64,000 nt of DNA from Buchnera aphidicola (Hyperomyzus lactucae) (lineage in GTDB: Bacteria; Pseudomonadota; Gammaproteobacteria; Enterobacterales; Enterobacteriaceae). The notes under the pieces were generated by a model, which saw only the letters and a program-made list of their open reading frames with translations, did no database searches and was not told the DNA's origin. A program made the translations under genes and the position numbers. Of the stretch, positions 1 through 14,691 are shown piece after piece (position 1 is the stretch's first letter; the number at the start of each line of letters is the position of its first letter). Where the stretch lies: NCBI RefSeq assembly GCF_005081705.1, contig NZ_CP034876.1, positions 7,234 to 71,233 of the forward strand. The letters are read 5' to 3'.

Positions 1-2
1 AT

Positions 3-1082
<1,080 letters not shown>

Positions 1083-1108
1083 TTTTTTAAAAACATTTGG
1101 ATGTATTT

Positions 1109-1525
1109 ATGAATTTTTATTTAGATATAGTGAGTCTAAAAAAACGTATATTTTCTGGTTTTGTAAAGAAAATACGTGTATCTGGAAGTGAAGGGGAACT
1201 AGGTATTTATCCAGGACATGCTCAATTATTAAGTATAATTAAGCCCGGTGGAGTATATATTTCTCATATAGAAAATAAAAAAAAAGAATATATTTACGTG
1301 TCAGGGGGAATATTAGAAGTTCAACCCACTATTGTATTTATTTTAGCAGATGTTGCCATTCATGCTATAAATTTAGATAGAGAACGTATTTTACAAACAA
1401 AAAAAAACGCCGAAGAAGACATTAATAGAAAAAATACAAAAATTAAACAAGACGATATTTTATTAAAAATTTCTAAAGAAATAGCCAAATTACGCGTTTT
1501 GGAAATGATGGATAAATTTAAATGA
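1109..1525 (+). CDS. atpC: ATP synthase F1 subunit epsilon
   Basis: Central-stalk subunit that couples rotation to catalysis and inhibits ATP hydrolysis. The 138-residue product matches the family length (E. coli 139). The N-terminal beta-sandwich carries [14 protein letters not shown] and SGGILEVQP; the C-terminal helical hairpin is lysine-rich. The ATG at 1109 gives [10 protein letters not shown], which aligns with the E. coli start; an in-frame TTG at 1097 would add four residues and is less likely. It is the last gene of the atp operon and converges on gyrB with a GC-rich hairpin between them. Confidence 0.95.
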   Translation: MNFYLDIVSLKKRIFSGFVKKIRVSGSEGELGIYPGHAQLLSIIKPGGVYISHIENKKKEYIYVSGGILEVQPTIVFILADVAIHAINLDRERILQTKKNAEEDINRKNTKIKQDDILLKISKEIAKLRVLEMMDKFK

Positions 1526-1538
1526 ATAATCATTGTTC

Positions 1539-1560
1539 GCGGCTGGTTTTTTCCTGCCGC
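1539..1560. terminator. Hairpin between convergent atpC and gyrB
   Basis: GCGGC at 1539-1543 pairs with GCCGC at 1556-1560 around a T-rich loop, followed on the plus strand by an AT-rich tract with a run of seven T (1571-1577). It is the only GC-rich spot in the gap and sits between two convergent operons, so it probably ends atp transcription and possibly gyrB as well. Confidence 0.6.
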
Positions 1561-1575
1561 AATTTTAAAATTTTT

Positions 1576-4002
<2,427 letters not shown>

Positions 4003-4109
4003 TTAAATTAAAAATAATTATTAATCTTAGTGTATTTTTCTATGATAAAATAAACAGTCTGCAATAATTGGTAATTGTTTATTGTTTTATACAATTTAAA
4101 TTAAAACAA

Positions 4110-5210
4110 TTACCGTTTTAATAACATTACGACATATGCTATTGAAGTATCATTTTCAGCTTCTATTTGTATAGAGTTATTAATATCGTTTATATACAAA
4201 AATATATTTTCGCTAGTAATAGAATTTAATATATCTAATATATAATAAACATTAATTGATATTTCTACTTTGTTGCCAGAATAATTAATCATAAATGTAT
4301 CTTGTGCTGTTTCTTCTTCTTGATTATCAGATAATACTGTAAATTGACCGTTTCTGATATGCATTTCTATCCCGCAAAATTTTTCATGTGATAAAATTGC
4401 AGCACGTGATAGTGATTGTTTTAATAATTTACTGTTAAAAACAATAGGATTGTTTTTTATTTTTAGTAATACACTTTGATAGTCAGGATATTCTCCTTCA
4501 ATTAATTGTGCAGTAAAAATTAATTCTTCTATGTATATTCTAATGTTATTTTTTCCAATTAAAATACGTATTAATTGCGGTTGAACATTTAATAATCTAT
4601 ATAATTCAACAATTCCTTTTCTTGGAACAACTATAGAAAAAGGGATTATATCTTCTTTTAAAAAAGTTTGTGCTATTGCTAGACGATAGCCATCTGTAGC
4701 AACTGCATAAAAAAATGCACCCTTTTTTTCTAATAACATGCCATTAAGATAATATCGTACATCTTGTTTCCCCATTGAAAATTGAGTTTTTTCAATCATT
4801 TTTTTTAAAATATTTGAAGATATATAAAATTCTGAAACATGATAAAAATCATTATTATTTGGAAAGTTATCAGAAGGTAAAGTAGTTAATATATATATGC
4901 TGTTATGAGAAATAATATGCATTTTATTTTTTTTTAAATGCATTTTAATATTTGATAATTCCAATGAATTTCGACAAATATCTAATAGTTTTCGACCAGC
5001 AATTGTTGTACTTCCTGATATATTATTATTTGATATTTTAATATTAGATATTAATTCTATTTCTAAATTTGTTGTTGTTAATGACAAGATTCCATCTTTT
5101 ATAGTGATTAATATATTTTCTAAAATGGGAAAAGAAGTATTTTTTGTAAGCAAGCGATTTATTTTTTGTAAATGTTTAATTAAAATAGTATTCTTAATTT
5201 TAAATTTCAT
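4110..5210 (-). CDS. dnaN: DNA polymerase III sliding clamp (beta subunit)
   Basis: Ring-shaped processivity clamp of the replicative polymerase. The 366 residues equal the E. coli length, consistent with three complete clamp repeats. Recognisable stretches include [18 protein letters not shown] and the N-terminal [12 protein letters not shown]; the C-terminus ends YVVMLLKR, close to the family's YVVMPMR-type end. The gene starts 4 bases after dnaA and is probably co-transcribed with it, as in most bacteria. Confidence 0.97.
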   Translation of the reverse strand: MKFKIKNTILIKHLQKINRLLTKNTSFPILENILITIKDGILSLTTTNLEIELISNIKISNNNISGSTTIAGRKLLDICRNSLELSNIKMHLKKNKMHIISHNSIYILTTLPSDNFPNNNDFYHVSEFYISSNILKKMIEKTQFSMGKQDVRYYLNGMLLEKKGAFFYAVATDGYRLAIAQTFLKEDIIPFSIVVPRKGIVELYRLLNVQPQLIRILIGKNNIRIYIEELIFTAQLIEGEYPDYQSVLLKIKNNPIVFNSKLLKQSLSRAAILSHEKFCGIEMHIRNGQFTVLSDNQEEETAQDTFMINYSGNKVEISINVYYILDILNSITSENIFLYINDINNSIQIEAENDTSIAYVVMLLKR

Positions 5211-5214
5211 ATGA

Positions 5215-6576
5215 TCACACTGATAAAGTTCTAATTAAATTTGAAAAATCTTTTTTAATATCGTGACTTTCTTCCTTTAATTGCTCAATTTTACGACAAG
5301 CATGTAGTACCGTTGTATGATCTCGTCCGCTAAAAGCATCTCCAATTTCGGGTAGACTGTGATTAGTGAGTTTTTTTGCCATTGCCATAGCCATTTGTCT
5401 TGGACGAGCCACTGAACGTGAGCGTCTTTTCGATAATAAATCAGTAACTTTAATTTTGTAATATTCTGCTACTGTTTTCTGAATATTATCAATTGTAATA
5501 ATTTTATGTTGCAGAGCAAGTATATCTCGAAGTGCTTCACGAACAAATTCTACAGTAATAGGACGATGAGTAAAACGAGAATTAACAATAACACGATTCA
5601 GAGCACCTTCTAATTCACGTACGTTAGATCTTAAACGTTTAGCAATAAAAAAAGCTACTTCATTAGATAATAAAATATTATTTTCATCAGCTTTTTTGAT
5701 AAGAATAGCTACTCTAGTTTCAAGTTCTGGTGGATCTATTGCTACTGTAAGACCCCAACCAAATCGTGATTTCAGACGTTCTTCAACGCCATTGATTTCT
5801 TTAGGATAGCGATCAGAAGTTAAAATAATTTGTTGATTTCCTTCTAATAGAGAATTAAAGGTATGAAAAAATTCTTCCTGTGAACGTTCCTTATGAGCAA
5901 AAAATTGAATATCATCAATTAGTAATGCATCAACAGAACGATAGTATAATTTAAATTTTTCGATAGCGTTGTTTTTTAATGCTTTTACCATGTCTTGTAC
6001 AAAACGTTCAGAATGCATATAAATAATTTTAATATCATATTTATATGCTAAAATTCCATTTCCAATTGCATGAAGTAAATGAGTTTTCCCTAATCCTGTT
6101 CCACCGTATAAGAATAATGGATTATAAGAGTTACCTGGATTATGAGCTACTTGAAATGCTGCAGCTCGTGCAAGTTGATTAGATTTTCCTTCGATAAAAT
6201 TCTCAAAATTATATTTTTTGTTAATATTAGAACGATAAGATGAATTTTTAAATACTGGTATCTTATCCCAGATTATTTTTTTTCGTTTATTAGAATTATC
6301 TAAAATATTTCTTTTGATTTTTTTTTCTTTATAATTTTGATATATTTCAAATTTTATTAATGGAGGATTAGAACCACATAAATCTTGTAGTATTTTTTTA
6401 AAAAAAATTAAATATTTATCTTGCACCCAATCTAAAACAAATTTATTTGGAGCATATATTTCTAAGATATTATTGTTTAGTTTGGCCTTCAGAGAGCGTA
6501 TCCACATACTAAACTCTGTGGTTGGCAGCTCATCCTGTAACCGGTCAAGACACTGTTTCCAAAGACAAAGTGACAC
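5215..6576 (-). CDS. dnaA: Chromosomal replication initiator DnaA
   Basis: AAA+ protein that binds DnaA boxes and opens the origin. Domain I ([14 protein letters not shown]) and the AAA+ domain are intact: Walker A is GGTGLGKTH, Walker B is LLIDDIQ, and the domain IV signature is [14 protein letters not shown]. The product is 453 residues against 467 in E. coli, with a shortened linker domain II. I chose the GTG at 6574-6576 because GGAG lies six bases upstream and the product then aligns with the E. coli start; an in-frame TTG at 6588 would add four residues. It leads dnaA-dnaN-gyrB and is divergent from rpmH. Confidence 0.96.
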   Translation of the reverse strand: MSLCLWKQCLDRLQDELPTTEFSMWIRSLKAKLNNNILEIYAPNKFVLDWVQDKYLIFFKKILQDLCGSNPPLIKFEIYQNYKEKKIKRNILDNSNKRKKIIWDKIPVFKNSSYRSNINKKYNFENFIEGKSNQLARAAAFQVAHNPGNSYNPLFLYGGTGLGKTHLLHAIGNGILAYKYDIKIIYMHSERFVQDMVKALKNNAIEKFKLYYRSVDALLIDDIQFFAHKERSQEEFFHTFNSLLEGNQQIILTSDRYPKEINGVEERLKSRFGWGLTVAIDPPELETRVAILIKKADENNILLSNEVAFFIAKRLRSNVRELEGALNRVIVNSRFTHRPITVEFVREALRDILALQHKIITIDNIQKTVAEYYKIKVTDLLSKRRSRSVARPRQMAMAMAKKLTNHSLPEIGDAFSGRDHTTVLHACRKIEQLKEESHDIKKDFSNLIRTLSV

Positions 6577-6987
6577 GGTAGACTCCAAGCGAACAAAATT
6601 AATAAAAAATAAAATTTGGAAAATTCTTGTTCTTTATACATTTATTTTGATATATATAATTTATATAAAATTATTTATATAAAATTATATTATTTTACAT
6701 TAAAAGTTATACAATTTAAGGTTGGTGAGTATAACGAAAAGGATGTAATATATTGTTAAGATATTTTATTTATCTCAAGAAGTGATTTTTAGATGTAATA
6801 TTGTATTTATAAATAAAAATATAGTTATCATACCAGAATACAATATTAAAAATATTTTTTCTGATGATTGTTTTTATAATAAACTATTTAAGTAAAGTTA
6901 ATTGACTATATTCTTTAGAATAATTACTCTTAGTAAGAGTGATTTTATAAACAACATTTAATGAAAAATGATCAGGTGAATATTAAA
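6577..6987. other. dnaA-rpmH divergent intergenic region
   Basis: About 410 bases without a gene, very AT-rich. It must hold the promoters for dnaA (leftward) and rpmH-rnpA (rightward). Visible elements are a 10-base direct repeat GATGTAATAT at 6742-6751 and 6793-6802, a 12-base perfect inverted repeat at 6796-6848, a small palindrome ACTCTTAGTAAGAGT just before rpmH, and a TTGACT (6902-6907) without a convincing -10. No good DnaA box (TTATCCACA) was found by eye. This gap is not necessarily the origin, which in Buchnera is thought to lie near gidA (mnmG), outside the window. Confidence 0.5.
6796..6848. repeat. 12-base inverted repeat upstream of rpmH
   Basis: TAATATTGTATT at 6796-6807 is the exact reverse complement of AATACAATATTA at 6837-6848, with 29 bases between them. 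Its place in the dnaA-rpmH gap would allow a hairpin in a leader transcript or a binding site for a dimeric protein. Function unknown. Confidence 0.55.
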
Positions 6988-7131
6988 ATGAAAAGAACTT
7001 TTCAACCATCAATATTAAAACGTAATCGTTCACACGGTTTTAGAATTCGAATGGCAACAAAAAATGGTCGTTATATTTTATCACGCAGACGTGCTAAATT
7101 AAGAACACGTTTAACTGTTTCTAGTAAATAG
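6988..7131 (+). CDS. rpmH: 50S ribosomal protein L34
   Basis: Small basic protein of the large ribosomal subunit. The 47-residue product begins [19 protein letters not shown] and continues with MATKNGR and SRRRAKLR, the family signature, one residue longer than E. coli. AGGTGA lies nine bases upstream of the ATG. rnpA follows after 13 bases, giving the conserved rpmH-rnpA pair. Confidence 0.97.
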   Translation: MKRTFQPSILKRNRSHGFRIRMATKNGRYILSRRRAKLRTRLTVSSK

Positions 7132-7144
7132 AAGGTTAAGTATT

Positions 7145-7489
7145 GTGTTTAATTATTTTTTTACAAAACAATTACGATTAACAAACTCTATAAATTTTCG
7201 ACATGTTTTTAGTAAACCTTTTAAACAAAATACTTCAGAAATAAGCATTCTAGGACGTGTAAATTTACTAGAGCATCCTAGACTAGGTCTGAGCATACCT
7301 CGTAAAAATATTAAGTACGCTCATAATAGAAATTTAATCAAGCGATTAATTCGGGAAACTTTTCGTTTATTACAACACAAGTTAATTTCAATGGATTATA
7401 TAGTTATAGCAAAAAAAAATATTCTTTATTTAAATAATAAAAATGTAATAGATAAATTGAATAACTTATGGTCACATTATCATAGATAA
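7145..7489 (+). CDS. rnpA: Ribonuclease P protein component
   Basis: Basic protein cofactor of RNase P, which matures tRNA 5' ends together with the catalytic RNA. The start is GTG at 7145, preceded by AAGG. The product is 114 residues (E. coli 119). The RNR signature region is present as ahNRNLIKRLIRETFR, and ILGRVN and DYIVIAKK match the fold. It follows rpmH closely. The yidD gene normally next is missing, and yidC follows after 129 AT-only bases. Confidence 0.95.
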   Translation: MFNYFFTKQLRLTNSINFRHVFSKPFKQNTSEISILGRVNLLEHPRLGLSIPRKNIKYAHNRNLIKRLIRETFRLLQHKLISMDYIVIAKKNILYLNNKNVIDKLNNLWSHYHR

Positions 7490-7618
7490 TTTTATTTTTT
7501 AAAATAAAAAAATATTTTATAAAAAATTTATCATTTTATATTTTTTTTAATATCATTTAAATGCAGATTGATGTGATTATTTACCTTTAAATGTTAAAGA
7601 TAAAAGTGAATATTAATT

Positions 7619-9217
7619 ATGGAAGTACAACGTAATTTTTTTATTTTTGCTTTTTTATTTGTTTCTTTTTTGCTTTGGCAAACCTGGCAAGGTCAATCAT
7701 TTTTAAGTCATAAAAAAAATGAAACAACAAATCCAACATTTCATTTTATTGATGTAAAAAAAAACGCGAAAAAAATTTTTATTAAAAATGATGTAATTAG
7801 TTTAATTGTAAATATGTATGGAGGAGATATAGAAGAAGCTAATTTACTAACATATAAAAAAACACTGCATTCGTCTCAACCTTTCAAGTTACTTAAAACT
7901 AGATCTGATTTCATTTATCAAGCACAAAGTGGATTAATTGGAGAAGATGGTCCAGATAGTTCAGTACACAATACTAGACCATTATATTTTTCTGATAAAA
8001 AAATTTACGAATTAGACAATTCTGAAAAAGAATTGCGTGTACCCATAACATGGGTCAGTAAGAATGGTGTTGTTTATACAAAAACTTTTATTTTAAAATC
8101 TAAAAGATACGATATTCAAATAGAATATAATATTCATAATTTAAGTAAAAATGCTGTAAATATGAATATGTTTGGACAAATAAAGCAAACAATCAATTTA
8201 CCTAAAAAAAATAAGATTTATAGTGGTAATTTTGCTCTTCAAACTTTTCGTGGTGCTGCTTATTCAAGCGTTGACAATAAATATGAAAAATATAAATTTG
8301 ATTACATTTCTAATAATCAAAATTTACATGTTACTACTGAAAATGGTTGGATAGCAATGTTGCAACAGTATTTTGCTGTAGCTTGGATTCCTCAAAATTC
8401 AGGTCAGAATACAATATATACATCTCATTTAGATAATGGCATTGCTGCAATTGGCTATACATCTCCTTCAATTAATATTTTACCTAATTCTAAAGCAGTC
8501 ATAAAATCAAAGTTATGGATTGGTCCTGAAATACAGAAGGAAATGAAATTGGTTGCACCAAATTTAGATCTAACAGTAGATTATGGTTGGCTTTGGTTTT
8601 TGTCTCAACCATTGTTTAAATTATTAACTATTTTATATAATATTATAGGAAATTGGGGTTTTTCGATTATTTTGATCACATTTATTATGCGAGCCATAAC
8701 TTATCCTTTAACAAAAGCACAACACACTTCTATGGCAAAAATGCGGGCATTACAGCCTAAAATCAAAGACATAAAAGAAAAATTTAAAAATGATAAAAAA
8801 CGTATTAGTGAAGAGATGATAAATTTGTATAAAAAAGAAAAAATAAACCCTTTAGGTGGTTTTTTGCCTATTTTTATTCAAATGCCAATTTTTTTATCTC
8901 TTTATTATATGTTAATAGGTTCTGTTGAACTACGTCATGCTCCTTTTTTATTATGGATTAATGATTTATCTGATCAAGATCCATATTATGTATTGCCTAT
9001 ACTAATGGGTATAACGATGTTTTTTATTCAAAAAACATCTTCTACTAATAATATTTCCGATCCTTTTCAAAAAAAGATAATGAATATTATGCCTGTTATT
9101 TTTACAGTATTTTTTTTATGGTTTCCTTCAGGATTAGTTTTATATTATATAATGAGTAATTTAGTAACTATTATACAACAAAAATTTTTCTTATCTTGTT
9201 TGCCAAAAACTAAATAG
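7619..9217 (+). CDS. yidC: Membrane protein insertase YidC
   Basis: Inserts and folds inner-membrane proteins, alone or with SecYEG; likely clients here include ATP synthase subunits. The 532 residues compare with 548 in E. coli. An N-terminal transmembrane segment (residues about 5-20, after MEVQRNFF) is followed by a large periplasmic beta domain. Five hydrophobic segments lie in the C-terminal third, with MRAITYPLTKAQH and the NPLGGFLPIFIQMPIF region typical of the Oxa1 superfamily core. It sits in its conserved place between rnpA and mnmE. Confidence 0.97.
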   Translation: MEVQRNFFIFAFLFVSFLLWQTWQGQSFLSHKKNETTNPTFHFIDVKKNAKKIFIKNDVISLIVNMYGGDIEEANLLTYKKTLHSSQPFKLLKTRSDFIYQAQSGLIGEDGPDSSVHNTRPLYFSDKKIYELDNSEKELRVPITWVSKNGVVYTKTFILKSKRYDIQIEYNIHNLSKNAVNMNMFGQIKQTINLPKKNKIYSGNFALQTFRGAAYSSVDNKYEKYKFDYISNNQNLHVTTENGWIAMLQQYFAVAWIPQNSGQNTIYTSHLDNGIAAIGYTSPSINILPNSKAVIKSKLWIGPEIQKEMKLVAPNLDLTVDYGWLWFLSQPLFKLLTILYNIIGNWGFSIILITFIMRAITYPLTKAQHTSMAKMRALQPKIKDIKEKFKNDKKRISEEMINLYKKEKINPLGGFLPIFIQMPIFLSLYYMLIGSVELRHAPFLLWINDLSDQDPYYVLPILMGITMFFIQKTSSTNNISDPFQKKIMNIMPVIFTVFFLWFPSGLVLYYIMSNLVTIIQQKFFLSCLPKTK

Positions 9218-9243
9218 AAAAATATTATAACCATACAAGCAGG

Positions 9244-9276
9244 AGATTAGTTTTAAAATATTTTAATATCTAATCT
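9244..9276 (+). terminator. AT-rich hairpin between yidC and mnmE
   Basis: AGATTAG at 9244-9250 pairs with CTAATCT at 9270-9276; the loop contains the palindrome TTAAAATATTTTAA. There is no T tract after it, so termination is doubtful; it may be a weak attenuator or a processing or stability hairpin. Confidence 0.35.
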
Positions 9277-9294
9277 ACATTAAGAAAAAATTTT

Positions 9295-10656
9295 ATGATT
9301 CATAATGAAACTATTGTTGCTCAAATCACTTCTCCAGGAAAGAGCGCCGTTGGAATATTAAGAATATCTGGTCCTCAAGCGAAAATTGTTGCTATAGAAG
9401 TTTTAGGGAAAATTCCTCGTGCAAGACTTGCTACTTATTCGACGTTTTTAGATGAACATAAAAAAGTACTAGATAAAGGTTTATCTCTCTGGTTTCCTAG
9501 TCCTCATTCATTAACGGGTGAAGACGTATTAGAACTACAAGGACATGGTAGTCCGTTAATAATGGATATTTTAATTAAAAGAATTCTATCTATTAATAAT
9601 ATTCGATTAGCTAAACCAGGAGAATTTTCTGAACGTTCATTTTTAAATGGAAAACTAGATTTGATTCAAGCAGAAGCTATAGATGATTTGATTAATGCAG
9701 AAACAGAGTCATCTATCCGTGCTTCATTGAATTCATTACAAGGACATTTTTCTCTTTTTATTCAAGATTTAATAAATATTATTATTAAATTACGTGTTAA
9801 TATAGAATCTAATATAGATTTTTCAGAAGAAGAAATTGATATTAATATCAAGGATATAATTAATAAAGCATTTAGCGAAATACATCATAAGTTTTTAAAA
9901 ATAAAACAAACTGTTATAGAAGGAAATTTATTAAAAGAAGGGAAAAAAATAGTAATTGCTGGTTTTCCTAATTCAGGAAAATCAAGTTTATTAAATATTT
10001 TATCATATAATGATAGAGCCATAGTAACTGATATACCCGGTACTACAAGGGATTTGCTTTATTCACATGTGAATATTAATAATATTGCTTGCGAGTTAAT
10101 TGATACTGCTGGTTTGCGTGATACAGATAATGAAGTGGAACGTATTGGCATCGTTCGTGCATGGGAAGCAATTAAGAAATCTGATCACGTTCTTTTTGTA
10201 ATTGATAAAACAATTGAAAAATCAAGACAAAAAAAAATATGCGCTGATTTTATAAAAAATCTTTCTAATAATAGCATTCAAGTAACTTTTGTTTTGAATA
10301 AAAATGATTTAGTAAATGAACCATTTAATTTTGAAAAAAAAGAAGGTTTGTCATTCATTAGCATTTCAGCACGTACAGGTCAAGGTGTTGATATATTACG
10401 CAAACATATTGTAAAAATTGAAAAAAATAAAAATAAAGAAAGTGTTTTTATTGCTCGTAGACGTCATGTTCATCAAATTGATTTAGCATACAATGAATTT
10501 TTACTAGCTGAAAAAAATTGGATATTTTTTCAAAATATTGAATTATTAGCTGAATCTTTAAATATAATAAATAGATTTTTAGGGGAAATAACCGGTCGGT
10601 TTAGTTCTGAAGATTTATTAAAACAGATTTTCTCTAGTTTTTGTATTGGAAAATAA
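9295..10656 (+). CDS. mnmE: tRNA modification GTPase MnmE (TrmE/ThdF)
   Basis: With MnmG, modifies the wobble uridine at C5 (cmnm5U) of certain tRNAs. The 453 residues match E. coli's 454. The N-terminal folate-binding domain begins [15 protein letters not shown]. The inserted G domain has [10 protein letters not shown] (P-loop), GTTRD, DTAG and NKND. The C-terminal CIGK motif, whose cysteine is needed for the reaction, is intact. MnmG (gidA) would be expected just upstream of the atp operon, outside the window. Confidence 0.98.
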   Translation: MIHNETIVAQITSPGKSAVGILRISGPQAKIVAIEVLGKIPRARLATYSTFLDEHKKVLDKGLSLWFPSPHSLTGEDVLELQGHGSPLIMDILIKRILSINNIRLAKPGEFSERSFLNGKLDLIQAEAIDDLINAETESSIRASLNSLQGHFSLFIQDLINIIIKLRVNIESNIDFSEEEIDINIKDIINKAFSEIHHKFLKIKQTVIEGNLLKEGKKIVIAGFPNSGKSSLLNILSYNDRAIVTDIPGTTRDLLYSHVNINNIACELIDTAGLRDTDNEVERIGIVRAWEAIKKSDHVLFVIDKTIEKSRQKKICADFIKNLSNNSIQVTFVLNKNDLVNEPFNFEKKEGLSFISISARTGQGVDILRKHIVKIEKNKNKESVFIARRRHVHQIDLAYNEFLLAEKNWIFFQNIELLAESLNIINRFLGEITGRFSSEDLLKQIFSSFCIGK

Positions 10657-10675
10657 ATATTGAAACTACATATTA

Positions 10676-10748
10676 TGCCCGGAGGCGGAATTGAACCACC
10701 GACACGGGGATTTTCAGTCCCCTGCTCTACCGACTGAGCTATCCGGGC
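10676..10748 (-). tRNA. pheV: tRNA-Phe (GAA)
   Basis: 73 bases, close to E. coli tRNA-Phe. The acceptor stem GCCCGGA/TCCGGGC pairs fully, the anticodon loop is CTGAAAA with anticodon GAA, and the T arm has TTCAATT. The discriminator A at 10676 is followed by TAA rather than CCA, so the 3' CCA must be added by the Cca enzyme encoded at 59113-60336. It lies alone, opposite to mnmE and groES. Confidence 0.96.
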
Positions 10749-10928
10749 TTTTTTATATCAAATATAATATATTAAATCATCAAATATAAAAGATTGTCAA
10801 TGTTTTTTTATTATTAAAGCATTTCTATAAATAACTAGATAGTATTTTTATATTCATTCGTAATTAAATTACGAAACATTCAAAATGTAAATTTTTATAA
10901 ATAAAAGAATAAAAAAATAATATTTGCC

Positions 10929-10957
10929 CTTGAAAGTTTTAATAAAGACCCCTATAT
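10929..10957 (+). promoter_or_regulatory. Sigma-32 heat-shock promoter of groES-groEL
   Basis: CTTGAA at 10929-10934 (within CCCTTGAAA), a 14-base spacer, then CCCCTATAT at 10949-10957. This matches the sigma-32 consensus (CTTGAA, 13-15 bases, CCCCATnT) and lies about 70 bases before the groES start. GC-rich consensus sequence in so AT-rich a gap suggests selection. The matching sigma factor RpoH is encoded at 18011-18865. Confidence 0.82.
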
Positions 10958-11025
10958 TGAAAAGTAAGAGAATATGTAAAATTAAAAAAATAATTAAGCG
11001 AGATTATTCACAGAGGTATTGTTAT

Positions 11026-11316
11026 ATGAAAATTCGTCCGTTGCATGATCGTGTGCTTGTTAAACGTAAAGAAGTTGAATCAAAATCTGCAGGTGGAATC
11101 GTTCTAACAGGTTCAGCTGCAGGAAAATCGACTCGAGGAACAGTAACAGCTGTTGGTAAAGGTCGTGTTTTAGATAATGGAGATATTAAACCATTAGATG
11201 TTAAAGTTGGTGACGTTGTTATTTTTAATGAAGGTTATGGTGCAAAAACAGAAAAAATTGATAACGAAGAATTATTGATTTTAACTGAAAGTGACATTTT
11301 AGCAATTGTTGAATAG
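11026..11316 (+). CDS. groES: Co-chaperonin GroES
   Basis: Forms the heptameric lid of the GroEL folding chamber. The product from the ATG at 11026 is 96 residues (E. coli 97): it begins [20 protein letters not shown], has the mobile-loop sequence [17 protein letters not shown] and ends ILAIVE. An upstream in-frame TTG at 10924 would add 34 unrelated residues across the heat-shock promoter and is rejected; GAGG precedes the chosen ATG. groEL follows after 48 bases. Chaperonin is the dominant protein of Buchnera cells (established knowledge). Confidence 0.97.
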   Translation: MKIRPLHDRVLVKRKEVESKSAGGIVLTGSAAGKSTRGTVTAVGKGRVLDNGDIKPLDVKVGDVVIFNEGYGAKTEKIDNEELLILTESDILAIVE

Positions 11317-11340
11317 TAAACTATATGCTATATCCATTGA

Positions 11341-13011
<1,671 letters not shown>

Positions 13012-13051
13012 GAAAAATTTTTTCTATTATTTTAAATTAATTTAAAAATAT

Positions 13052-13088
13052 CTTTCCTCAGATTTTTCTGAGGAAAGTCTTTTTTTTT
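13052..13088 (+). terminator. Intrinsic terminator of groES-groEL
   Basis: CTTTCCTCAGA at 13052-13062 pairs perfectly with TCTGAGGAAAG at 13067-13077 around a TTTT loop: an 11-base-pair stem followed by TCT and a run of nine or more T. It is the best classical terminator in the window, suiting a very highly expressed operon. Confidence 0.92.
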
Positions 13089-13090
13089 AA

Positions 13091-14079
13091 TTAACACAAA
13101 TCATTTATTTTATTATTCTTTAAGTTTGTATTATAAACTGATTAAAGTGCTAAATAATTAAATATCATTTTCATTAAATTAGTTATAATAGATTTAATTT
13201 GATTGTTTAAAACTACAAAAAACATTGTTTTAGTAACTTCACGTAAAATATGAAGATAATATTATTTTCGTATAAAAAATCACTGAATTTTTTTTAGAAT
13301 AATAGCATCATCATTAATATTTTTTAAAAATGTACTTTGATTCAGTAAACTTGAACTAGATTTTTTTAACTTTAATAAACTAATGCTTATATTATTGTTT
13401 ATTTCTTGTAGATGATTAATATAAGTCGCTAAAATAATTTTAATAAAAGATTCAATAAATATTCAAAAAATATTAGAAGTTATTTTATAAATTATCACAA
13501 TAAACGATTCGGTATAGATTCTTAATTGTTTTATATGATGAATATTACATAATGATTGAATTAGCTATAATAATTCATGATCTTTAGCAACAATATGGCT
13601 TTCATCTGAAAAAAATTACTTCATTCAATTTTTATCATTCTATATATTATAAGCTACTAGTCTAGTTTTTTTATTTCCATGATTTTGTTAACATAGGAAA
13701 AATTTTTTTAAAAAATATCTATAAATGATAGTACAGTTTATTTCAACAGTGAATAATGCTCGATCATTATTTTTTTGTAATAATGTAGGTAATACAATAT
13801 TTTTTTATCTTTTATAGGATCTAAAATAGATTCTAAAGAATTTATATGTTTTTTCGTGCGTAATAACTTGTAATAAAAGTAGAAATTTTGAATTGTTTTC
13901 GTCATTCTTGAAATAAAATAACGTAGGATACGAAGCAGAATTTTTTTTTGATTAAGAATTGAGATATTTGGGAAAACTTTCTCTATTAAGCATTTTTAAT
14001 AATTCTTTTGATTCTGCAATAGAATTTGATAGTTCACATAACCAGGCATCTTTTTTTCTAGTTATTTTTTTAGTTTCAT
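13091..14079 (-). pseudogene. epmB: Decayed epmB (yjeK): EF-P beta-lysine lysine 2,3-aminomutase
   Basis: Not translatable, but the minus strand carries the EpmB sequence in order across changing frames. The start codon at 14077-14079 opens 42 codons including KKDAWLCELSNSIAESKELL (E. coli: WLTQLADVVTDPDELL) and stops at 13951. Further fragments include VLPTLLQKNNDRAL near 13754-13795, AKDHELL near 13571-13600, HHIKQLRIYTE near 13510-13545 and [15 protein letters not shown] near 13298-13352, each close to E. coli EpmB. The radical-SAM CxxxCxxC becomes CTIIYRYF, losing two of three cysteines. The order groEL, epmB (leftward), efp (rightward) matches E. coli, with yjeI and yjeJ lost. Confidence 0.9.
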
Positions 14080-14103
14080 ACATTGTATAAAATAGAGGCT
14101 GAT

Positions 14104-14673
14104 ATGAGAGTATATCACAGCAATAATTTTCGTTCAGGCTGTAAAATTATATTTGAAAATGAACCGTGTTTAATAGAATCTAGTGAATTTGTTAAACCCG
14201 GAAAAGGTCAAGCTTTTGTTCGTGTAAAATTAAGAAAATTATTAACTAATCAACTAATAGAAAAGACATTTAAATCTACAGATTCTTTAGAAATAGCTGA
14301 CATTATAGAATATATACTCTCTTATTTATATAATGATGGTCGCTTTTGGTATTTTATCAATAACAAGACTTTTGAAGAATTGTCAGTAGAAAAAAAAATT
14401 ATTGGCGGTCATAAAAAATGGTTGCTAGAACAAGATACCTGTGTTGTAACTTTATGGAATAATCAACCGATTTCTATTACTCCTAATACTTTTGTAGGAC
14501 TTGAAGTCATAGACGTACAAGCAACCTTGAAAGGTGATACTATTAATAGTTCTATTACTAAATTAGCAACATTAAGTACTGGTGCTGTTGTAAGAGTACC
14601 GTTATTTATTCAAGTTGGTTCGTTTATCAAAGTGGATACACGATCTGGTGAATATGTATCTAGAATTAAGTAA
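14104..14673 (+). CDS. efp: Translation elongation factor P
   Basis: Binds between the ribosomal P and E sites and relieves stalling at proline runs. The 189 residues compare with 188 in E. coli. The KOW-like domain I contains [11 protein letters not shown], where the second lysine is residue 34, the one beta-lysylated in E. coli. The C-terminal OB folds show [11 protein letters not shown] and end [17 protein letters not shown] lies six bases before the ATG at 14104; an upstream in-frame TTG at 14083 is less likely. It is divergent from the epmB pseudogene and convergent with dnaC (18-base gap). Confidence 0.97.
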   Translation: MRVYHSNNFRSGCKIIFENEPCLIESSEFVKPGKGQAFVRVKLRKLLTNQLIEKTFKSTDSLEIADIIEYILSYLYNDGRFWYFINNKTFEELSVEKKIIGGHKKWLLEQDTCVVTLWNNQPISITPNTFVGLEVIDVQATLKGDTINSSITKLATLSTGAVVRVPLFIQVGSFIKVDTRSGEYVSRIK

Positions 14674-14691
14674 AAAATATAAAAATGTTTT

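Noticed and set aside
6577-6987. DnaA boxes or a replication origin in the dnaA-rpmH gap
   Set aside because: Best match TTATACAAT differs from the consensus at key positions and no cluster was found.
10924-11025. N-terminal extension of GroES from an upstream TTG
   Set aside because: The added residues do not match GroES and the stretch contains the sigma-32 promoter.
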